Shown: positions 1-8,062 of the stretch, in pieces
Layout: each line of letters begins with the position of its first letter
How positions within the stretch are numbered: the first letter of the stretch is position 1
Assembly (NCBI RefSeq): GCF_000330725.2
Contig: NZ_AMZY02000006.1
Span: 62,001-126,000 of the forward strand
Reading direction: 5' to 3'
Source of the DNA: Mariniradius saccharolyticus AK6
Lineage (GTDB): Bacteria > Bacteroidota > Bacteroidia > Cytophagales > Cyclobacteriaceae
Length of the DNA: 64,000 bases
Notes under the pieces: model-generated
Databases searched by the model: none
What the model was told of the DNA's origin: nothing
What the model saw: only the letters and a program-made list of their open reading frames with translations
Translations under genes and position numbers: made by a program

Positions 1-321
1 GTTTTGCCAAAGGATGGGCTCAAAGGTCCCTGAAATGCTCGTCGCGGAACCCAAAACAGCGGGATTGGCAAAATTGTAATGGGAAAGCTGTATGCCGAGG
101 AAGTGAAAACAAGCGCAGGCATCCCAATTGGTTTTGTCGGTTTTAAGGACCTGGTAATGCAGGTTGAAGCCGTAGGGGTTCGATTCGGATAGGGGCTTCA
201 GTTCGGGAGAATGGGGAATGATAAATCCATATTGTCCTTCCAGCGAAAAGCGTTTGACGCTCTGGGCATTTGATTCCGCCCAAAGAAAAAGTGCTGCCAG
301 AAATAGTAAGCGTTTTCCCAT
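1..321 (-). CDS. Acyloxyacyl hydrolase / PagL-like lipid A deacylase, partial
   Basis: The reading frame starts at the ATG at 321 and runs off the left edge, so only the first 107 residues are visible. They begin with a signal peptide (MGKRLLFLAALFLWAESNAQ) and continue with a segment containing GFIIPHSPEL, NPYGF and a later SHYNFANPAVLG. This pattern of a His-Ser-Pro-Glu-Leu segment followed by a short loop and an N-P-x-V-L-G strand resembles the acyloxyacyl hydrolase (PagL-type) outer-membrane barrels common in Bacteroidota, which remove acyl chains from lipid A. The catalytic His-Ser pair of PagL lies near the C terminus and is outside the window, so activity cannot be judged. It is transcribed away from the GIN-domain gene at 554. 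Any other small outer-membrane barrel is an alternative. Confidence 0.6.
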   Translation of the reverse strand, partial: MGKRLLFLAALFLWAESNAQSVKRFSLEGQYGFIIPHSPELKPLSESNPYGFNLHYQVLKTDKTNWDACACFHFLGIQLSHYNFANPAVLGSATSISGTFEPILWQN

Positions 322-553
322 ACCTGTCAATCCTACCTTATGATCCAAAATCAGGCAATTTTGTTTGCGTAAAGTAAAGCAGCTTCATTCTTTTTTTTTC
401 AACCACCGTCGGAGATTGCTAACGAAAGGATGGCCAAGTGGTTAGCCCCCATTGTCTGAAACCAAAAGCTGGCTGTGTATCATGTGCTTTTTGCAGGGAA
501 ACTGCCGCATTCTCGTGCCAATTCCTTAAATTCAAAGACCAAACCACAGCATT

Positions 554-1261
554 ATGAAAAGACTATTTCTGGGCATCCTCCTCGCCGCATGGATGTTTTC
601 CTGTAATTCCGGCAACAAACATACTGGCGAACAAATAAGTGAAACCCGTGATCTGGATGGGGTATCCCGCCTGAAGATCAATGGGGTGTTTAGCCTCGTC
701 CTTTCCCAATCGGACCAAGCTTCCCTGCGTATCGAGGGCGACAAGGAAATGGCCGATAAACTTCAGGTCAAGCAAAACGGGGACCTGCTCGAACTGAGCA
801 TGGAGGAGGGGGAAACGAGTTTTTTCCAGAACAAATCACTGACCGTTCACCTTGCGGTGGCTGATCTGGAGGAATTTACCTTTGAGGGCGTCGGCAATAT
901 CAAGACCGAAGAGGCCCTGACCTTGGACAATATCCTCATCAGAGGCAAAGGCGTGGGCAATATCAAGCTGGACATCGAGGCAGAAAGTATCGATGCGGAG
1001 TTTAACCTCCTGGGCAATATGGAGCTCAAAGGCAAAGCCACGGACGTGCTTTTGGTGAATGAGGGCATCGGCAATGTGGATGCTTCCGGGCTGATAGCGC
1101 AGACCCTGAGCCTCAAGAGCTCGGGAATCGGAAGGGTTTCGGTGCATTGCGAAGAGGATCTGTCCATCGAAGTCAACGGCATCGGGGCCGTGGAATACTC
1201 CGGCAATCCCAAGACCGTCAACGAAAAGGTGGATGGGATTGGGAAGGTGACGAGGAAATGA
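554..1261 (+). CDS. GIN-domain (DUF2807) lipoprotein
   Basis: This 235-residue protein begins with a lipoprotein signal ending in WMFSCNS, so the mature N terminus would be the acylated Cys17. The body is a run of short beta-strands with repeating GVGNIK, GIGNVD, GIGRVS and GIGAVE motifs, the hallmark of the putative auto-transporter adhesin head GIN domain (DUF2807), a right-handed beta-helix-like fold widespread in Bacteroidota. The length is normal for a single-domain member. The molecular role of the family is unknown; surface or periplasmic location is inferred from the signal. It is a single gene followed directly by a long repeat block, and no clear promoter was recognised upstream. 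Confidence 0.85.
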   Translation: MKRLFLGILLAAWMFSCNSGNKHTGEQISETRDLDGVSRLKINGVFSLVLSQSDQASLRIEGDKEMADKLQVKQNGDLLELSMEEGETSFFQNKSLTVHLAVADLEEFTFEGVGNIKTEEALTLDNILIRGKGVGNIKLDIEAESIDAEFNLLGNMELKGKATDVLLVNEGIGNVDASGLIAQTLSLKSSGIGRVSVHCEEDLSIEVNGIGAVEYSGNPKTVNEKVDGIGKVTRK

Positions 1262-2127
1262 GGGATAAGTACGAAGTACGAAGTTGGAAGTACGAATGAA
1301 ATTGTACCAAGTACGAAGTACGATGTACCAAGTACGAGGTAAGAAGTTAGAAGTACGACGGGGGAGGGACGAATGCTGGGTTGGGGTCTATGGACCAACT
1401 ATAAGAATAACGAATGATGAACGTCGAACAGTGCCTAGCAGAACCCAGCAATACACCAATAACTTAATAACCAATAACCAAATAACGAAGTACGAGGGGG
1501 TTGTACCAAGTACTAAGTACGAAGTACCAAGTAGGGGAAAGTACGAAGGTAGAAGTTAGAAGTACGACGGGGGAAGGACGAATGCTGGGGCGGAGTCTAT
1601 GGACCAACTATAAGAATAACGAATGATGAACGTCGAATAATGAATATCGAACAGTGCCTAGCAGAACCCAGCAATACACCAATAACTTAATAACCAATAA
1701 CCAAATAACGAAGTACGAGGGGGTTGTACCAAGTACTAAGTACGAAGTACCAAGTAGGGGAAAGTACGAAGGTAGAAGTTAGAAGTATGACGGGGGAAGG
1801 ACGAATGCTGGGGCGGAGTCTATGGACTATCGACTATGGTCTATGGACCAACTATAAGAATAACGAATGATGAATGTCGAATGATGAATATGGAATGACC
1901 CCGTCGGGAAGCACGAATCCACTAATACCTTAATTTCGAATGATGAACATCGAATGATGAATATCGAACGGTGACTCACGGTACACACCAATCCACTAAT
2001 AACTTTATAACCAATAACCAGCAGCTTTTTAGCCATCCAAACCTTTTAGCTTTTTCCCGGTCGTTCTCCCTTTGCAGGCTTCTTCAATTCCGCTTATCTT
2101 GCCGCCTTCTAAATCCGAAAAGACTTT
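1262..2127. repeat. Modular intergenic repeat block A
   Basis: This 866-bp stretch between two plus-strand genes is almost entirely low-complexity repeats built from four word types: AAGTACGAAGTACCAAG-like, CTATGGACTATCGACTATGG-like, GAATGATGAATATCGAA-like and CCAATAACTTAATAACC-like words, used in that order. Two near-identical long units can be marked: 1342-1550 (209 bp) and 1551-1773 (223 bp, longer by a 14-bp insertion of the GAATGATGAATATCGAA type). A third, diverged unit starts at 1774. Open frames inside translate to repetitive peptides rich in S-Y-F-V-L or F-I-I-R and are not credible genes. The same words occur at 7483-8062. The last 90 bp before 2128 are ordinary sequence. Confidence 0.9.
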
Positions 2128-4653
2128 ATGAGAAACAAATGGTTGCTGATAATGGCGTTTTTCCTTGCGGGAACGGCCATGGCACAGAAGAGCCCTGAGG
2201 AATTCTTGGGCTACAAAATGGGCGATCGCTTCACGCCGCACCACCGGGTGGTGGCCTATTTTGAGCACCTCGCGGCCACCCTGCCCAACGTGAAGTTGGT
2301 TTATTATGGAGAGACCTACGAGCATCGGCCGCTTTTTGTAGCGATTGTTTCCAGCCCTGAAAACATGGCCAATTTGGAAAATATCCGCCTCGACAACCTC
2401 AAGCGGACCGGAATGGTCGAAGGCAGTCCTGCTACGCAGGTTGCCATCAACTGGATGCAATACAATGTCCACGGCAATGAGGCTGTGGCCACGGAAGCTG
2501 CGATGACGACCTTTTGGCAGGTTGCAGATCCAAAAAATACCCAGTCCAAGGAATGGTTGAAAAACCAGGTTCTCATTATCGACCCTTGTGCCAACCCTGA
2601 CGGAAAGGACCGGTATACGATGTGGTACAACCAAAAGCAGAACAGCATTATGCAGCCGGACCCGCAGTCCATGGAACATGCGGAACCTTGGCCAGGCGGC
2701 AGACCCAACCATTACTTGCTTGACCTCAACCGGGATTGGGCTTGGCAGACGCAACAGGAGACCCAACAGCGTTTGGCACTTTACCATCAGTGGATGCCAC
2801 ACTTGTTCGTGGACTACCACGAGCAAGGTATCAACGAGCCCTTCTATTTTGCCCCGGCGGCGCAACCTTTGCACGAGCAGCTTTCGGCTTTCCAGCATGA
2901 GTTCCAAGATATTTATGGCAAAAACACCGCCAAGCATTTTGACCAAAACGGCTGGCTGTATTTCACCAAGGAGCGCTTTGACTTGCTGTATCCTTCCTAC
3001 GGCGACACCTATCCCATGTACAATGGGGCAATCGGGATGACGATCGAAAAGGGCGGTTCAGGACGTGCGGGTGTTGGGATGCTTAATGCCCTTGGCGACA
3101 CGGTGACGTTAAAGGAACGGATTGCCCATCAACATACGGCGGGCATCTCTGCCGTGGAAGTGACGGCGCTGAATGCAGCGAGGCTGACCGATGAGTTTGC
3201 GAAGTACTTCCAATCCAACCGCAGCAACCCGCGTGGCAAGTACAAGAGTTTCGTCATCAAAGGTGACCAAAACCCCGAAAGGCTGAAGGCGCTTTTGGCA
3301 CTTTTGGACAAAAACCATATCCAATACGGCTATGCCAAGGCAGCTTCCGGTCTCAAAGGATTGGATTACAATACAGGCAAGGCCGCCACTTTTGCCGCCA
3401 CTGACAAGGATATCGTCCTGAATGCCTATCAGGCAAAGTCGGTCCTGACCCAGGTGCTCTTCGAGCCCGAGGCAAAACTCCAGGACAGCATCACCTACGA
3501 TATCACAAGCTGGGCTTTGCCCTATGCCTACGGCCTACAAGCGTATGCCTTGGAGACCAGGCTGGATGCAGGGAAAAAGTTTGAAAAACCCGCATTTACC
3601 CCCAATCAGGTGAACGGAACACCCGTGGCCTATTTGGCCCCTTGGTATGCCACAAATCATGCGAAGTTTTTGGCTGCTTTGCTGCAGGCGAAAGTACGCG
3701 TGAGATATGCCGAAAAGGCATTTACCATCAATGGGAAGAATTACCCATCCGGTACCTTGATCATCCACCGAAATGGCAACCAATATGTGCCCGACTTCGA
3801 CAAGAAAGTCACGGACATAGCCAACAAATTTGAAATCAGTCTAGAGAGCACAGTATCGGCATATGTGGAAAAAGGCAAGGACTTTGGTTCACCCGAAGTC
3901 AGGCCGATCACCGCACCAAAAGTTGCCCTTCTTTCCGGTGCAGGGGTTTCCTCCCTCAATTTTGGGGAAATTTGGTATTTCTTTGAGCAAGAGCTCAAGT
4001 ATCCTTTGACTGTATTGGATGCGGGAAGTTTGGGCGGTGCTGACCTTAGCAAGTACCAAGTCTTGATTGTGCCCTCGTCTTGGGGAGGTTCACTTTCCGA
4101 CAACAACCTGAAAAAGGTGATGGAATGGGTCCGCGCAGGAGGCCGTGTCATTGCTTTTGAGAATGCCATGAATGCCTTTGCCGACAAGGAAGGCTTTGAC
4201 CTCAGCAGGTATGATACAGAGGAGGAAAAAAAGGCTGCCGAAAAGACCGAAAAGGATATCCAAAATGTGGAAAGGCTGGAGCCTTATCAGGACCGTGAAC
4301 GCATGGGCATCGCCACTTCTGCAGCAGGGGCTGTATACCAAGTGAAAATCGACCCCACCCATCCACTAGGTTTTGGCCTTGGGGATAAATTTTACACCCT
4401 GAAAAACAACGGCAGCCGGTTTGCTTATTTGGACAAGGGTGTCAACGTGGGTATCATTCCCGATGCCGAGGCTTATCGCTTCGGTTATATCGGCAACAAG
4501 CTCAAGCCCAAAATGCCAAAATCCATGACCTTCGGGGTGGAAAACCATGGCCGTGGACAGGTGATCTATTTCTCGGACAATCCGATTTTCCGGGCATTCT
4601 GGGAAAATGGAAAATTGCTGGTGGCCAATGCCGTGTTTTTGGTAGGGCAGTAG
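2128..4653 (+). CDS. Exported M14-family zinc carboxypeptidase with GATase-like C-terminal domain
   Basis: An 841-residue exported peptidase. The signal peptide ends near GTAMAQ (residues 15-20). The M14 domain spans roughly residues 25-340: the first zinc-ligand pair is in VHGNE (His115, Glu118), the substrate-binding NPDG is at 156-159, NRDW at 201-204, the third zinc ligand is His231 in VDYHEQG, and the likely catalytic Glu307 is in IEKGGSGRAG. All expected catalytic residues are present. The C-terminal 240 residues carry a class-I glutamine amidotransferase-like fold (VALLSGAG, YQVLIVPSSWGG, AGGRVIAFENA), as in many large Bacteroidota M14 proteins. It should trim C-terminal residues from peptides in the periplasm or outside; the substrate is not evident. 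It sits alone between two repeat blocks. Confidence 0.9.
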   Translation: MRNKWLLIMAFFLAGTAMAQKSPEEFLGYKMGDRFTPHHRVVAYFEHLAATLPNVKLVYYGETYEHRPLFVAIVSSPENMANLENIRLDNLKRTGMVEGSPATQVAINWMQYNVHGNEAVATEAAMTTFWQVADPKNTQSKEWLKNQVLIIDPCANPDGKDRYTMWYNQKQNSIMQPDPQSMEHAEPWPGGRPNHYLLDLNRDWAWQTQQETQQRLALYHQWMPHLFVDYHEQGINEPFYFAPAAQPLHEQLSAFQHEFQDIYGKNTAKHFDQNGWLYFTKERFDLLYPSYGDTYPMYNGAIGMTIEKGGSGRAGVGMLNALGDTVTLKERIAHQHTAGISAVEVTALNAARLTDEFAKYFQSNRSNPRGKYKSFVIKGDQNPERLKALLALLDKNHIQYGYAKAASGLKGLDYNTGKAATFAATDKDIVLNAYQAKSVLTQVLFEPEAKLQDSITYDITSWALPYAYGLQAYALETRLDAGKKFEKPAFTPNQVNGTPVAYLAPWYATNHAKFLAALLQAKVRVRYAEKAFTINGKNYPSGTLIIHRNGNQYVPDFDKKVTDIANKFEISLESTVSAYVEKGKDFGSPEVRPITAPKVALLSGAGVSSLNFGEIWYFFEQELKYPLTVLDAGSLGGADLSKYQVLIVPSSWGGSLSDNNLKKVMEWVRAGGRVIAFENAMNAFADKEGFDLSRYDTEEEKKAAEKTEKDIQNVERLEPYQDRERMGIATSAAGAVYQVKIDPTHPLGFGLGDKFYTLKNNGSRFAYLDKGVNVGIIPDAEAYRFGYIGNKLKPKMPKSMTFGVENHGRGQVIYFSDNPIFRAFWENGKLLVANAVFLVGQ

Positions 4654-4770
4654 GAGATGAGAAGGTTAAAAAGTTATTAAGTTATAAGGTTAATGGGTTG
4701 GAGTTGATGTAGAGATAGCCTTCAGGTATTTTGAGGATCGAATTTCCAAAAGTTTTATCAACAAGAATTG

Positions 4771-4815
4771 TCGGGGAAGGATGGGGTTGAATCCTGTGCT
4801 TCCCCGATTTTTTTT
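4771..4815 (+). terminator. Rho-independent terminator after the M14 peptidase gene
   Basis: A 9-bp perfect stem (TCGGGGAAG at 4771-4779 with CTTCCCCGA at 4799-4807) encloses a 19-nt loop and is followed by eight T residues (4808-4815). It lies about 120 bp downstream of the M14 gene stop and is the only terminator-like structure before the repeat block. Confidence 0.7.
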
Positions 4816-4946
4816 ATGGTTTTCGGAAACGGAGTGATAGGACGCAGCTGTCATTTCCCGCCCTCCTATCCCTGGCAATTTGTAATTGGCTCAATATCAT
4901 TACTCACTCTCCGAGCTGGACGGGATTACCATTCCATCTTTCTCTT

Positions 4947-4976
4947 GTTACTTTTTTTCTTGTCAAAAAAAGTAAC
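4947..4976. repeat. Perfect 12-bp inverted repeat, dispersed-repeat type
   Basis: GTTACTTTTTTT (4947-4958) pairs exactly with AAAAAAAGTAAC (4965-4976) around the loop CTTGTC. It is followed by GGACAAGAAAGTCC-like sequence. Inverted repeats of this GTTACTTTTT...AAAAAGTAAC kind are, from memory, frequent intergenic elements in Bacteroidota genomes. It has no gene on either side within 700 bp and is not a convincing terminator because A and T tracts form part of the stem. Confidence 0.65.
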
Positions 4977-5150
4977 CAAAAAAGGACAAGAAAGTCCAAT
5001 CCTAGGCTATCGCGCAAGGCCCTAGCCGGCCCGGTGGACTTTCATTCCTCCGCGCGATCGATTGAGGTAATTTGTGCAGTTTGAAGAATTGACCACCTCA
5101 GCCCCAGTTAGGCCTCACGTTAAAAACAGGCCTCAATTTGTCACCCTAGT

Positions 5151-5299
5151 GCCGATAGCTATCGGCAGAGGGGGCTATTACATCAGTCAGAATAGATTCC
5201 TCGTGCCTACCAATGACAAGAATCCCAACATCAATAGTTCAACCCCTTTGGGGTTGATCCAAATTTGCATCACATTCTACCCCGGGTTAAAACCCGGGG
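5151..5299. repeat. Cluster of three palindromic intergenic elements
   Basis: Three perfect hairpins follow one another: GCCGATAGCTATCGGC at 5151-5166; TCAACCCC (5239-5246) with GGGGTTGA (5250-5257); and CCCCGGGTT (5280-5288) with AACCCGGGG (5291-5299). A further C-rich/G-rich pair follows at about 5312-5330. The CCCCGGGTT...AACCCGGGG type is a familiar dispersed element in Bacteroidota. None is linked to a credible coding frame. Confidence 0.75.
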
Positions 5300-5380
5300 C
5301 TATTCAAGGTTCAACCCCCCGGTGGGGGTTTGAGTCTGTTGTCATCTCGTTTCTGTAAATGCCAAATTTTAAAAACTCGG

Positions 5381-6030
5381 AATGACAAAGGATGGCTTCA
5401 CCCTTTTTCTGGCGTAGAGTTCGGGGGATAGGCTTCCCTTTTTCACCCCGATCCCGATTGATATCATGGAGAGGGGTCTTTCGGTTGCTATGGACTACGG
5501 TAGATTCCTCGTTCCTCGGAATGACGAAGGATGGCTTCACCCTTTTTCTGGCGTAGAGTTCGGGGATAAGCTTTCCTTTGTCGCACCGATCCCGATTGAT
5601 ATCGTGGAGAGGGCTCTTTCGGTCGCTAAGAACTGCGATAGATTCCTCGTTCCTCGGAATGACGAAGGATGGCTTCACCCTTTTTCTGGCGTAGAGTTCG
5701 GGGGATAGGCTTCCCTTTTTCACCCCGATCCCGATTGATATCGTGGAGAGGGGTATTTCGGTTGCTAAGAACTGCGATAGATTCCTTGTGCCTCGGAATG
5801 ACAAAGGATGGCTTCACCCTTTTTCTGGCGCAGAGTTCGGGGGATAGGCTTTCCTTTGTCACCCCGACCCCGATTGCTATCGTGGAGAGGGGTCTTTCTG
5901 TTGCTATGGACTGCGATAGATTCCTCGTGCCTCGGAATGACAAAGGGAGGTTTGTCCTTTAGATTGAAGCCTGTTATTTTGGAATAGGTATAGAGATTCC
6001 TCGTTCCTCGGAATGACAAAGGAAGGCTTT
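5381..6030. repeat. Tandem array of about 139-bp units
   Basis: Four full head-to-tail copies start with AATGACAAAGGATGGCTTCA or a close variant at 5381, 5520, 5658 and 5797 (periods 139, 138 and 139 bp). A fifth copy begins at 5936 but diverges after its first bases, and a short partial copy starts at 6012. Each unit holds CCTTTTTCTGGCGTAGAGTT, CCCGATTGATATC and GATTCCTCGTTCCTCGG. Copies differ by only a few bases. Frames across the array translate to repeating peptides such as SFRGTRNLS and are not genes. Together with 4654-5380 this explains most of the 1485 bp between the flanking genes; no other feature was seen at 4816-4940 or 6031-6138. Confidence 0.9.
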
Positions 6031-6138
6031 CAGCGTACAAGTTCTGGGCAATCCCGAAAGCAGGGCGATTGATTTTTGACAGAAGGAAATTTCCCGAAAG
6101 GTTATTATTCCTAAATTCAAGCACCAACCACCAATCCC

Positions 6139-7482
6139 ATGAAAACTTACAGATATTTACCTGCTATCGTCTTTCTGTTGCTCTTGGTTTCCTTTCCCTT
6201 GTATGCCCAAAACACCAAAGCGCTAGTCGGAGGAACCTTGATCGATGGCTTTGGAGGGCCGCCGTTGCGGAATTCCGTCATTATCATCGAAGGTGAACGT
6301 ATCAAGGAAATCGGGCAAGTCGGTTCCACAGAAATTCCGGCCAATGCGGAGATCATTTCCACCGAAGGTATGTCCGTTATGCCTGGGCTTTGGGACATGC
6401 ACGTGCACCTTATGATCAATGGACACAGCAATTATACCCATTGGGACAGTACCTATATCGGCGTTTTTGAATCAGTCATTATGCCCTCCTCTGCGCATCA
6501 ACTCCTGATGGCGGGAGTGACCTCAGCCCGGGACCTCGGCGCACCTTTGGAAGCCAGCATCAAGGTCCGTGACCGCATCAACAAAGGCGAAATCCCCGGC
6601 CCGACGATCTATGTTTCTGGGCCATTTATCCAAAAGGCCCCCTATCCCGGTACGGAAGCTTTCCGCTGGGGTATCAACGGCGCCGCAGATGCCCGGGCCA
6701 AGGTGAAGAAACTCGTGGATGCGGGTGTGGATGTGATCAAACTGATCGACCATGACGAGATGACTTTTGAGGAAGCCAAGGCCGTGGTGGATGAAGCGCA
6801 CAAATATGGCAAGCCCGTGATTGCCCATTCACACAGGCCGGACGAAATCCGCATTGGCCTCAAGATCGGCGTGGATTGTTTTGAGCATACGGGTTTGGCA
6901 TCTGCCCCCGAATATCCTGCCGATATCGTGGCCATGATCAAGGAAAGGACCGCCAAGATGAATATGGGGCCGCTGTTTTGGACGCCCACGGTCGAGGGCC
7001 TTTTCAACTACGAATATACCCGCAACAACCCTGAGAAACTGGACGATCCTTCTTGGCATTTGGGTTTACCGGATTCCATCATCCGCGATATCCGGGCATC
7101 TTTGCGGTTCCCGGGCAGGATGCCCTACTTCCAACTTACACCTGTGCGCAAGCCGACTCTGGAGAAGAAGTTCAACCAACTCAAAGAATCCGGGGTGGTT
7201 ATGCTGATCGGAACTGATAGCGGCATTCCGATGAAGTTCCACAGCCAAAGCACCTGGAACGAGCTGGACGTCTGGGTTAACGAGTTTGGCTATGACCCGA
7301 TGCTCGCAATCAAAGCGGCAACCTATTGGCCCGCAGTAGCCATGAAGGTCGACAAGGATTACGGGACTATTTCCGAAGGAAAATACGCCGATATCATCAC
7401 GGTCCGGGGAGATGTACTTCGCCATGTCGTCCTCCTGCAAAATGTCGATATGGTGATCAAGCATGGAAAAAGGGTGAGGTAG
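6139..7482 (+). CDS. Exported amidohydrolase-superfamily metal-dependent hydrolase
   Basis: A 447-residue protein with a signal peptide ending near LYAQ (residues 21-24) and a single amidohydrolase domain. The HVH zinc motif is His88/His90 in MHVH, the likely carbamylated lysine is Lys201 in VIKLIDHDE, later metal ligands are His230 or His232 (AHSH) and His250 (FEHTG), and the final Asp360 is in LIGTDSG. This arrangement matches the imidazolonepropionase-like/prolidase-like branch, which hydrolyses cyclic amides or dipeptides, and the C-terminal A-D-I-I-T-V strand completes the composite beta domain. All ligands are present, so it should be active, probably in the periplasm. The true substrate cannot be told. 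It stands alone between repeat blocks, as does the M14 peptidase before it. Confidence 0.87.
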   Translation: MKTYRYLPAIVFLLLLVSFPLYAQNTKALVGGTLIDGFGGPPLRNSVIIIEGERIKEIGQVGSTEIPANAEIISTEGMSVMPGLWDMHVHLMINGHSNYTHWDSTYIGVFESVIMPSSAHQLLMAGVTSARDLGAPLEASIKVRDRINKGEIPGPTIYVSGPFIQKAPYPGTEAFRWGINGAADARAKVKKLVDAGVDVIKLIDHDEMTFEEAKAVVDEAHKYGKPVIAHSHRPDEIRIGLKIGVDCFEHTGLASAPEYPADIVAMIKERTAKMNMGPLFWTPTVEGLFNYEYTRNNPEKLDDPSWHLGLPDSIIRDIRASLRFPGRMPYFQLTPVRKPTLEKKFNQLKESGVVMLIGTDSGIPMKFHSQSTWNELDVWVNEFGYDPMLAIKAATYWPAVAMKVDKDYGTISEGKYADIITVRGDVLRHVVLLQNVDMVIKHGKRVR

Positions 7483-8062
7483 GAAAGTATTGTACGATGT
7501 ACCAAGTACGAAGTACCAAGTAGAGGGAAAAGTACGAATTACGAAGTTAGAAGGACGAGCGGAAGAAAAGTACGAGGTACGAAGTTAGAAGGACGATGGG
7601 GGAAGGACGAAGGGGGAAGGACGAAGGGAGGAAAAGTACGAAGTACGAGGGTAGAAGGACGAAAGCCGCGGCTATGGACAATGGTCTTTCTACTATGGGC
7701 TAAAAAGTGAATAACGAATATAGAACGCCGAATGATGAATGTCGAATGATACCAACGCGGAAACGCTAATACACCAATAACCTAAATCACGAGGTACGAA
7801 GTTAGAAGGACGAAGTTAGAAGGACGAATGCTGGGGCGGGGTCTATTGAGAATCGACCAACTATGAGAATAACGAATATCGAACGTCGAATAATGAATGT
7901 CGAATAATACCAACCCGGAAGCAGCAATACACCAATAACTCAATAACCAATAACTAATTACTCAATAACCAAAAAAACGAGTCCACCGCTATGGTCTATG
8001 GACTATCGACTATGGACTATCCGATAACTCAATAACAAATTACCATTAACCAAACGCCTACC
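7483..8062. repeat. Modular intergenic repeat block B
   Basis: These 580 bp between the amidohydrolase stop and radA consist of the same word families as block A at 1262-2127: AGTACGAAGTACCAAGTA (7505-7522), GAAGTTAGAAGGACGA repeated several times, GAATGATGAATGTCGAATGA (from 7731), ACACCAATAACTCAATAACC (from 7930), and CTATGGTCTATGGACTATCG near 7990. Copies are more diverged and shorter than in block A. No promoter or terminator was recognised inside it. Confidence 0.88.

Noticed and set aside
430-446. GGATGGCCAAGTGGTT resembles the D-arm of a serine or leucine tRNA.
   Set aside because: No acceptor stem, anticodon arm or T arm follows in the expected register, so it is not called a tRNA.
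847-1559. Open frames on both strands across repeat block A.
   Set aside because: They translate to repeating S-Y-F-V-L or T-N-N-x-I-T peptides made by the DNA repeats and have no conserved domain or ribosome-binding context.
2029-2946. A 305-codon open frame antisense to the M14 peptidase gene.
   Set aside because: It overlaps a well-supported gene and shows no recognisable family pattern.
5381-6030. CRISPR array.
   Set aside because: Units are about 139 bp and nearly identical throughout, with no alternation of short repeats and unique spacers, and no cas gene lies nearby.
5304-6127. Several overlapping open frames in the 139-bp tandem array.
   Set aside because: Repeat-derived peptides (SFRGTRNLS and similar) in both directions; judged non-coding.
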